A DNA stretch of 64,000 nucleotides, taken from assembly GCA_030248215.1 (NCBI GenBank), contig JASANG010002610.1, forward strand, positions 124,001-188,000, written 5' to 3'. This document shows positions 56,053 to 64,000 of the stretch, piece after piece (position 1 is the stretch's first letter; every line of letters starts with the position of its first letter). The position numbers were made by a program, and so were the translations under genes. The stretch comes from Enoplolaimus lenunculus (Eukaryota > Nematoda > Enoplea > Enoplida > Thoracostomopsidae). The notes below the pieces were generated by a model, which saw only the letters and a program-made list of their open reading frames with translations, was not told the origin of the DNA and ran no database searches.

Positions 56053-56387
56053 ATCAAGACATTGGTATCTTACACGGCGCAAAATATCCCGTGTTTATTA
56101 CGCTCGAAAATGTTTATATACTTCAAACGCTTTAGAATTTAAGTCAAAACTACCAACACGGTTTCTATTTTTCTATATGCCGCCGTCCAAGACGTAATTC
56201 AGCCCAATTCCGATTAAATAACCAGTCAGAAAACGCGCAGCTTCTTCAGGCATAATTCCTCCTTGGGCTAGCCCAAGTCGTAACTCCGCTTTCAGTTAGG
56301 CCAATTCGGAATTGGGCTGCATTACTTCTTTTGCTGCGAAGTTTATATCATGAAGAACGAGAATACATTTGTATAGGCGAATGGCAG

Positions 56388-56976
56388 GGTACAACCGGAG
56401 GTTACTTAAAACCATCGCAGCAGAAGCCAGAGGTTAATAAGTTTTGCCGGAACCAAGGCCGGATGTGAAACAAAAAATAGACAAAATGATATCGTATTTT
56501 GCTATCGTTAACAATAATCAGACAAATTCTGACAAAAATTGGTTTTTAACCTTCCTTTTTCACAAATCTCCGAAATTATATAAAGTGTTCAAAATTGCTC
56601 TCAAGCTGCAAATATAGTCACTCGACTGCCCAGCTTTTATCAAAACACAATAAATTTTGTCACTAAAGTTGCCGAAATTAGAGCCAGAGGTCTATTTTCT
56701 TCCGAAGTTCGGCCCATGTAAAGATCAGGGGCGGAGACATTTTTTGTGGGACTGCAATAGAGTAAGCTTAAGCTTTAGACTATTTTTTTGCTTGGCTTAG
56801 GCTTAGGCTTAGGCATAGGCTTAGGAATATGCTCATTCTTACAGGCTTAGGAATATGCTCATTCTTACATTTAGGTTTTGGCTTAGGCTTAGGCTTAGGA
56901 ATATGCTTATAATACTGTTCCACCCCTGTTGTTTACATTGGTCCGAAAATTGAACTGGAAGCAGACCTCCGGCTGT
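56388..56976. mobile_element. GGTGCAACCGG-family element carrying a family B insertion
   Basis: CAGGGTACAACCGGAGG at the left and CCTCCGGCTGTACCTTG at the right are inverted ends, as in 40545-40953. The family B element 56711-56943 sits inside near the right end, so B is the younger insertion. Confidence 0.6.
56711..56943 (+). mobile_element. Family B TIR element, core partly duplicated
   Basis: GGCCCATGTAAAGATCAGGG to CCCTGTTGTTTACATTGGTCC. GGCTTAGGAATATGCTCATTC occurs twice in the core, a local duplication. Confidence 0.75.
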
Positions 56977-57132
56977 ACCTTGGCAATTACCATTATAAAT
57001 TAAACCAATTAAGCAAACGTTTCAGCAAAACTTCATTTATTCGCTTAGAGCATTATCTTAACAATCCAATTTGAAGCCACAAATCTGACACGGAACGGTG
57101 TCGCAGCTTAAAATACAACTTTAAAATTTCTT

Positions 57133-57308
57133 GGTCCATAAAAGTCAGCGACGGAACGTTGTTCTACGGGACTGCAATCGAGTAAGCATAAGCTTTGGAC
57201 TATTTTTTTGCTTAAGCTTGGGCGTAGGTAAAAGCTCATTCGTACGCTTAGTCTTAGCTTTAATTTTAGGAATATGTTTATGCTACTGTAACGGCCCTAC
57301 GTTTGTCA
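57133..57308 (+). mobile_element. Family B TIR element, diverged
   Basis: GGTCCATAAAAGTCAGCGAC, GGGACTGCAATCGAGTAAGC, a weak TTAG core, and GCTACTGTAACGGCCCTACG. Right terminus eroded. Confidence 0.6.
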
Positions 57309-57451
57309 ATTTCTTACATCCAAACATGATAAATGATAAAACCTGAATACGGATTCGAAGAGTCGCTAAACGTTGCAGAAACGTTTAGTCTCTAAAATCT
57401 GCGTGATTCTATATGAACAGTAATATTATCTTCAATATAAAAACAGATCTT

Positions 57452-57528
57452 GATATATACATATAATATATATAATATATATAATATATATATATTTATA
57501 TATAAATATATATATAATATATATTACT
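57452..57528. repeat. AT microsatellite
   Basis: TATAATATATATAATATATA and longer alternations over about 75 bases; simple-sequence DNA. Confidence 0.9.
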
Positions 57529-58024
57529 TCTATGTTTAACTCTTTACATTCATATTATTGTTGCCTACTCTACTAACGTCGTTGTGAAATTGTTTTTCTA
57601 ACTTTTGTTTCAACGTCTAAAATATAAACATTTATATGCAAAAAGACGGGCCCCCGTGAAATTGTTGTTAATCACGTTCGCATATCAAACACAAACATGA
57701 TTATGAACTTAGGGGGCGAATTTCAAAAAAAATTTGTTCAGAAACGAACGATGTAGGCCGATTTTAAATCGCAAGCAGACGTGTCGTTGAAGTTTTATTG
57801 CAGTTTTGCAACTTTTGTTCGGATAGAAGTGCAATAGTGTTATTTGCAGAAAAAGCTCATTCGTGCCTATAACCATTAGCTTCAACTGAACTTATATGGT
57901 GCACCTAACTGGCCAACGATAGGACGAAATGTAAAAAAATAGTCATTTTAGATAATTTGAACGTTGCTTATGATGAGAATTGAATACAAACGTGTTACTT
58001 AAGCCAACAGTGTATGATGGAGAG

Positions 58025-58876
58025 CAGGGTTGTTTTTTCCAGAAAAAAATTATGACCGGAAAAAATGATTTTTTTCCATTTTTTCCGGATAAAAATGGAC
58101 ACAAAATTTATTCTTTGACTGAGTGATCGGCTAGCCCACCATTAGCCGTCGTTTGTCCAAAAATGCTTGCATTTTGAAAGTTTTTGCATATTTGAGCTTC
58201 TGATGACATCCTCTAATCATTCCATGCCCAAATCGGAATTTTTGGAAAAATTCGATTTTTAAGGCTACAAGTTCAGCCCCCTGGAATGCAAAATTTTTTC
58301 GATAAGTTGGATAAATTATGTATCACTGACTCGTTAGGCAGACGTCTGACTAGAAAATATTTAGCAATATTCGTCTTAACTTCGCAACCTGTGTCAAATG
58401 GTATATAATTTGCATAATTTTTCGACAAAAACATTTTGAGTTTAGTGGAGGAACTTGGGTCCTTACAATTCGAATTTTTTAAAAATTTAAGTTTTGGTCA
58501 TCGGAACATCACAAACTCACACTGTCGACGAATCCTGGTGAATGAACCGAACAAGTTGCATATGTAGTTTTACATTGAATCTCGTGGCAAAGTTTCAATT
58601 CTGAAATTCACTTATATATTCATATGCTGCAATTTTCGCGTTTTTCGGACATACAATGTGTCCTGGTGGATATATACAGGCGGTCACTGTATTAAATGTG
58701 TTGCATAAAAATTAATTGCATGTCATCTAAAAACGTTATTTTATACCATATTAAGTTGCAAATTATATTTAAGAATGGTTTAATATTCTTCCGTTTTTTC
58801 CGTTTTTTCCACCCCCCTACTCGGAAAAAATGGAAAAAAACCATTTTTCCGGTATTTTTTCCGGCCAACAACCATG
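58025..58876. mobile_element. hAT-type non-autonomous element, 852 bp
   Basis: CAGGGTTGTTTTTTCCAG at the left and CCGGCCAACAACCATG at the right are inverted ends, followed inward on both sides by CCGGAAAAAATG-type runs. Flanks ATGGAGAG and ATGAAGAG are an 8-bp duplication with one mismatch. The open frame across the right end (58696-59061) is not a transposase. Confidence 0.75.
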
Positions 58877-58929
58877 ATGAAGAGTATGACACTTCTTCAT
58901 TTATACATTCGAGTGCTGTAACGTTACGG

Positions 58930-59065
58930 GGTACTAGAGTTACGATACCCCCCTCCATGATCGAGCAGGGGGTAGACCCCAATCGACGACACGCTTCAAT
59001 CGTAATGGGCCTTTATTTAAGTGTAGGCGGTACCCCCTCCTCAATCAGGGGGGTAACATAAAATA
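58930..59065. repeat. Two nearby GC-rich hairpins
   Basis: TACCCCCCTCCATGATCGAG with CAGGGGGTA, and 65 bases on TACCCCCTCCTCAATCAGG with GGGGGTAAC, are separate imperfect palindromes sharing sequence. Could be the two ends of a small foldback element. Confidence 0.45.
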
Positions 59066-59279
59066 TAATCAGCGTGATAGGTACTACACCGCTCTAACAT
59101 GTGATTCGGGTCGAGTGTCTACACGTATCATACACTTTTGGCTAAACCAAACCTATTTCTTTCCCAAACTGGCCATCTTCAGCTATGAAAGTCATACAAG
59201 CCAATAATCGTTAATCTGAGTTTGTCCTTGCCCTGCACCACGGGCCGCGCCGAATAACCCCGGACCTTACTACTTGCCG

Positions 59280-59444
59280 TCCGACCCGTAGCCAGTAGGG
59301 GATCCGGGCGGCCAGCCAGTTGCCAGAATTTTGGGTCCCTCTCTAGAAAATTATCAACCTTGCTTGCAAGTCATCGAAAACCATTGCATGATTCTCCTGA
59401 AAAATGTTTAGCCACCTAGCAAGGTGAGCTGTCTACGGACCTGA
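59280..59444. mobile_element. hAT-type element (GGCCCGTAGCCAG family)
   Basis: TCCGACCCGTAGCCAGTAGG to GAGCTGTCTACGGACCTG, with 'cttgcaagtcatcgaaaacc'. No clear duplication. Confidence 0.6.
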
Positions 59445-59839
59445 GGGTACCGGTACCGTAGCAATAGGACCGTCGGTCACGACTGAAAGTCAACCATACG
59501 CTCTGAATCATTGTTCTGTACTGAATGATAGCAGGTTTTACACTTTTAGTTGATACCCCAGTACATTTGTTGGTCAAGGAATAATAATATCAATCAAGAT
59601 TTCTCAGTAGACGCAAATACCGTTGTCGCCGAATTTTCGTTCACAAAATTTTGCTGCGTACCCTTTAGAAAGCAATGGAGTAAAATATTAATCAACATAA
59701 TATTCATTCATCTCGTCTGACAAGTAAGCGTCGGACTGAAACTTGATTGAAGCGATCACTAGACTGAACCAGTTTTGACAAAATTTCGGGCCACTTTTGA
59801 TGGCGTCGACAACCACTATTATACAGGTATACTCTACCA

Positions 59840-60042
59840 GGTCCATGTATAGAACGGGGCCGGAACAGTAGTATAAGCATATTCCTAAGCCTAAGCCGAA
59901 GCCTAAGCGTATGGATGAGCCTATTCCTAAACCTAAACCTAAGCCTAAGCCTAAACCTAAGCAAAAAAATTGTCTAAAGTTCAAACTGACTCTATTATAG
60001 CCCGTCCGGAAAACGATCCGGTCCTGTTCTATACATGTGTCC
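59840..60042 (-). mobile_element. Family C TIR element with TTAGGC core
   Basis: GGTCCATGTATAGAACGGGG to CGGTCCTGTTCTATACATG. Core of CCTAAG and CCTAAA units, then GTCTAAAGTTCAAACTG. Confidence 0.75.
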
Positions 60043-60394
60043 TAAACCAAATTAGAAACCTGTTCACACAGACCCAAACAGTACTGAGTATAAAACAATC
60101 ATAATCACTTTTTCTATCGAAAATTATACGCTTTATAACAGTCTAATATAATGTCACAGTTATAAAGAATACGACTTATGCAGTTCGCTGTTGTTTGATT
60201 TAATAAGAAATCACAAACTCAAAAATCGCAGCGATTGTACAAAAGCTATAGGCATTGAGTGAATACAGCAGTTCGAATGTAAAGCAAGCATTCAGTGACA
60301 AGCGCTATATTTGCTGAAAATATGCTGTCGATGATTTCTATAAGGGAGCGTATAAAATAGCAACTGTTTAGCGTTTAAAGTTTGAAATAAAACT

Positions 60395-60574
60395 GGCCAA
60401 AGTTAGTTTAAGGGGCGTCCAGGTTTCTGGTGGGTCTATAAAAGAGTAGGTTTAGATTCTAGATTACATTGTTTTGCTTAGACTTAGGCTTACGAACTCA
60501 TTTTTGCAACGCTTAGACTTAGGCTTGGGCGTAGGAATACGCTTAATCTACTGTCCCTCAAAGTACCATTGGCC
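60395..60574 (+). mobile_element. Family A TIR element with TTAGGC core
   Basis: GGCCAAAGTTAGTTTAAGGG to CCTCAAAGTACCATTGGCC. Arm TTTAGATTCTAGATTACAT as in 32239. Short core. Confidence 0.7.
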
Positions 60575-61021
60575 ATAAACTTATACTCATTTGAGCAAAA
60601 AGATTGGAGTATTTGGCATGTGTCGAATTTTTGAAAAATTAAAATTTGGGTGCAGAATAATCGAGAGATTTGAAGATGCTCAAATCCTTTAAAATTTTAT
60701 AAGCCGGAGACAATTTTTGAACAAACGTCGGAGGGTGTGGGGGTAAAAACAAAAATGACCCGAAAGATATAAAGCATAACTAGTGAGATGTAAGCAAATT
60801 GTCAATTTTTGCAGCAGGCGGAAAAGTTAACGCAACAGTGCCTAAGCTAACGAAGAATGCAAATATTTTTTAGCTCGGTGCCTAAAACACAAATTTATTA
60901 ACCAAAAACTCAGACAAAGGTAGAAATTTCAGATCGATGGTGTGGCAAAACTGCTGTTAAAGTGGTTTAGTTTACGCTAATGATTTTTGGCTAACCAGAT
61001 GGATAGGGCTGGATCTAAAAG

Positions 61022-61380
61022 CGTAGTGACCCGAAAAAGGGGGTAATAAGAGGGGTTGGGTCCCTATTTTGAGTCCCAATAAATAGGAGTCCGTATCCGT
61101 AATAAGAGTCCGTAAGCGGATAGAGTCCCTAAACCTTAATTAGAGTATATAATTGTCAATTATCCCTGATTGCAGCGAATAGATCACTCCAGCACCCAAT
61201 ACCGCTGAGTTCGAAACTTTGAAACATACTTAGTTTTGAAAGCACATTCTTAAGTAAAACCTTGCATTATCGCTCAAGGTTTTGATGCAAGATGTCAATT
61301 ATCCCTGATTGTAGCGCATAAATGACTCCAAGATTAAATACTTTAATATCAGTCCCCCTCTTATTCGGGTCATTACAGTA
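61022..61380. mobile_element. Family E TIR element
   Basis: GTAGTGACCCGAAAAAGGGG to CTTATTCGGGTCATTACAGTA. Contains the GAGTCC series and two copies of TGTCAATTATCCCTGATTG. Confidence 0.7.
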
Positions 61381-61875
61381 TAGGAGTGCGCTCTCTCGCT
61401 AGAAACTTTTTTATTATAAAATTGTAAGTGGTAAGCTCTACCTTGCAAATTTTCACTTTTATGCCACCAAAATTGCGCGTTGCTTCTTGCTCATTAGGCT
61501 TCTTCCACCTTATATTGCTCGCACCCCCGTCGGAAAACTTTTTATGAAAAAAATTGTCAGGTAAAACTTACAAATATTTGGTGTTTGTGCCATGAAACAT
61601 TTGGTTTGGCTGGTTGGTCGTTCCGTTCACGACGTTTTTTCTCAATGTCAGGTTCGTACATAGATTCCACGTATAGGTTGTCATTGCTCAAAGAACAAAG
61701 TGCAGAAAATGCTTATACTTGACCCTTAAACTTGGCATTCTGGCGTATAACACAGTCCTGCCCAACGTCACAGATTTCAACACTCTGTTAATCGAAGTTC
61801 AATATCTCACGAGCTCGTTAAGGTAGTTTCATTTTCTGTGATACCCTCGTAAAAAGTTAATAACATGAAAAAATT

Positions 61876-62127
61876 CATTGTAAATTTCAATGAGTTGATT
61901 TTAAACTCTGAACGAGTTGAAACCAGTCAGAAGCCTGAGCGCTGAGTTAGGTCTTTCATAATTTAGGTTTCTGAATTAATTGAACTCATTCTGAGTTAAT
62001 TTACTCACTGACCCAGGATTAAATCAGCTCAAAGTGAGTTAATATTTACTGTTGTTAACGCAGAAATGGCCAAAAATAACTAATTCTCTCTCTGAGTTGA
62101 CTAATCAATGCGTCAGAATTTACAGTG
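61876..62127. mobile_element. Family H MITE, worn
   Basis: CATTGTAAATTTCAATGAG to AGAATTTACAGTG. Interior GAGTTGA words as in 4808; the left terminus is degraded and the TA duplication is unclear. Confidence 0.55.
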
Positions 62128-62172
62128 TTGGTAATACAACGCTTTACGCAATTGTGCCAGAAAACATATCAT

Positions 62173-62241
62173 CAGGCCCGTAGCTGGCTCTCTTAGCTGG
62201 TAAGGCGGGGTTGAAAATTGTTCCCCTCTTGGCTACAGGCC
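62173..62241. mobile_element. Short GGCCCGTAGCCAG-family hAT fragment
   Basis: CAGGCCCGTAGCTGGCTC and TTGGCTACAGGCC are inverted with about 40 bases between. A deleted copy. Confidence 0.5.
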
Positions 62242-63147
62242 GTATAGCACTCGGCAAAAATAGATGAAATATATTTACTAAAAACGTATTTCCACCGATT
62301 TTACAACAGAATAGTTGTTGTTTAAAGAGCGCCATCATCAAAAGACTATTTTTTAGCGAAAAACTAAAAACGCTTAGAAATGGTTTTTGTCTTAAAAATA
62401 CAGAAGAGAATAATCTCTTAAAAAGACGACGGCGTGTTCGAATAAGAATAATTCTGTAAAAAATCTTTTTTTTTCAAAGTCATATCGTTACTTAGAAAAT
62501 AGTTTATATCGACCGCCGCAGGGTCCATAACTACTACTTTGTCTACTATTTTTTCAACTCGTTTTTGATACGACGAAAACAAAACAAAAATCATAACAGC
62601 TCAGAGTTGTATTTTTACTCTTAGTGTCCTATTGGACGCTAGAAAAATTTTACTTCTCCGATGAACTCTATTCAAGAGTACTGAAATTTGATGCGCACGC
62701 ATGCAAAATGTGCTTCAAGGAAGTTCAATAGGAAGTTGTTTATTAATTCTGAACAATAAAAAAAAAGGTATTTTATTATCTTAAAAATTGCGGACCACGC
62801 GTTATTTGTGGAAAAAAAACGTAAAATTATGACGTATGCATGCTTCTAAACCGGTCATGCAATGAAATCAAACAATTTTATACTATGTTAACGAATATTG
62901 GTTCCGTAATTTTTGACTCATTAAAAAATTAGCCCACAGTATCGTGACAAGCCGAAGCACAAGGAATCGTGCAAGTTGCCGTAAGTTGAGCAAAAATTAG
63001 CTGGTAGACTATATCAACAGTTTATGATGATTCTTTGAAAACGTGACCTCGCAAACAAAACAGTTAACGCTTTGACTAATATTGCCGGAGCGATTCGACT
63101 GTGTTGAGAATGACTACAACAGCTAAATGTGAAAAATTACTACAATG

Positions 63148-63590
63148 TACTGTACTGACCCGAATAAAAAAGGGGGTAACAAGAGGAGTACCCGTTTTGA
63201 GTCCCAATTAATACGAGTCAGTGTCCCTAAGAAGAGTCCGTAAGCAATTAGAGTCCCTAAACCCAAATTAGACTCCATAAATGTCAATTATCCTTTTTGT
63301 GGCGCATGGATTCCAGGACCAAATAAAGTTGAGTTCAAAACTTTAACGCGTACTTAAGTTTTGAAAGTAACATTCCAAAGTATAACCTTGCATTATCGCT
63401 CATGCTTTTGATCCAAGACAAATAAACGATTAGTTCAACGGATTGTTGCAATGCCGGATATATATCAGTTGCGAAGGGTGGCGGAGGGCGGGTTGAAAAT
63501 AAATAACAGTCCGTAACCGAATAACCGGGGGATCCCTCTCGAGAGGCCGAATAAATATCAGTCCTCCCTCTTATTCGGGTCACTGCAGTA
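63148..63590. mobile_element. Family E TIR element, longest copy
   Basis: TACTGTACTGACCCGAATAA to CTTATTCGGGTCACTGCAGTA. Carries all blocks seen in other copies: GAGTCC series, TATAACCTTGCATTATCGC, CCGGATATATATCAGTTG and GGCCGAATAAATATCAGTCC. Confidence 0.75.
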
Positions 63591-63884
63591 CTCGTTATAA
63601 TTGAGGAGGTTCGGGCAAAAATGCTGCACGCGCTGGCTACACTCTTTTCTGCACTGACTGTACACAATTGCACACTTTTGTTAAAGAGAAATCATGTACG
63701 CTTGATTATTTGTTGTGTTATCAGAAAATCAACCTTGTGTGGAAATGCAAGCAGCTAAATCAGCAGATTTAGCGTTGAAATGCTATACCACTTTCGCAAA
63801 ACAAATTCAACACGATACGACAATCCGGACTTAGCGTATATTAAATCGTAACTTAAGCAGCACCAGACAGGGCCCTGCAAAAAA

Positions 63885-63996
63885 ATTTGGCTATTGATGC
63901 AACGGGGCTCGAACCCACGACATCCTACGCAGCATATACAGCCGTTTAAACTGTTATTTTACAAAAAGCTCTACATACTGTGAGGTTACCACTATA
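63885..63996 (-). repeat. tRNA-like sequence, probably a tRNA-derived repeat
   Basis: On the minus strand GTGGGTTCGAGCCCCG is an excellent box B / T-arm. About 70 bases upstream ATAGTGGTAACC is a fair box A. Spacing is too long and the arms do not complete a cloverleaf, so a SINE or tRNA pseudogene is more likely than a working tRNA gene. It runs to the window edge. Confidence 0.4.
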
Positions 63997-64000
63997 TTTT

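Larger units (their letters stand above)
53204..64000. other. Repeat region, no gene seen
   Basis: Outside the listed elements, stretches 53204-54204, 54500-55157, 57530-58016, 59445-59839, 60575-61021, 61381-61875 and 62242-63147 have no supported feature. A minus-strand run FVFMRAKSDPEGSADSYETF at about 53630-53710, between an acceptor-like and a donor-like site, might be an upstream exon of the five-exon gene, but its phase does not fit. Confidence 0.5.

Noticed and set aside
57452-57528. Replication origin or matrix attachment site
   Set aside because: Only a simple AT microsatellite; nothing specific supports a function.
58696-59061. 121-residue frame as a transposase fragment
   Set aside because: It spans the right terminus of the 852-bp hAT-type element and unrelated flanking DNA; no catalytic motif is seen.

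Overview
This is eukaryotic, almost certainly invertebrate animal DNA. It is AT-rich, dominated by non-coding repeats, and the few credible coding segments are short exons bounded by GT/AG splice sites with AATAAA signals downstream. Nothing prokaryotic is present. I cannot name the species. The hexamer TTAGGC, the telomere unit of nematodes, occurs at about 20 loci, but always inside small transposons or short isolated tracts, so it does not by itself identify a nematode or a chromosome end. Bases 2-21 match the flank of the M13-reverse site of common cloning vectors at 19 of 20 positions.

Host genes. (1) A minus-strand gene has a long Ser/Thr/Pro-rich coding exon at 17684-18959 ending at a strong GTAAGT donor; possible downstream exons lie at 16914-17069 and 16392-16526, the latter followed by AATAAA. 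(2) A minus-strand gene between 53203 and 47947 has five exons whose splice phases all agree, giving about 279 C-terminal residues with a cysteine-rich segment and an EF-hand-like loop; I do not recognise the family. (3) A plus-strand two-exon 3' gene end lies at 34127-34557 with AATAAA at 34771. Weaker single-exon candidates are at 10808-10960, 13198-13332, 19798-20010 and 33597-33822.

Mobile DNA. The rest is a dense, layered set of non-autonomous elements: (a) related terminal-inverted-repeat families (here A, B, C) plus family D, each with a TTAGGC core; (b) hAT-type elements with 8-bp target duplications, including CAGGCCCGTAGCCAG-type and CAGTGGCGGATCC-type ends, some nested; (c) TA-flanked CACTG...CAGTG elements; (d) TAACCC...GGGTTA elements with a tRNA-like, box A/box B-like body; (e) TACTGTAGTGACCCGAATAA elements; and (f) a very young 4.1-kb non-autonomous LTR element (26656-30734, minus strand) with 1.65-kb LTRs, primer-binding site, polypurine tract and 5-bp target duplication GTCTC.

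Tandem repeats include a 67/65-bp alternating array (7063-7393), a 195-198-bp triplication (19993-20566), a 73-bp array (21551-21840), two tandem duplications, and a three-armed foldback at 9065-9367. Regions not listed individually hold only short shadow ORFs and worn repeat scraps. Coordinates of repeat ends are by eye and may be off by several bases where no target duplication is given.
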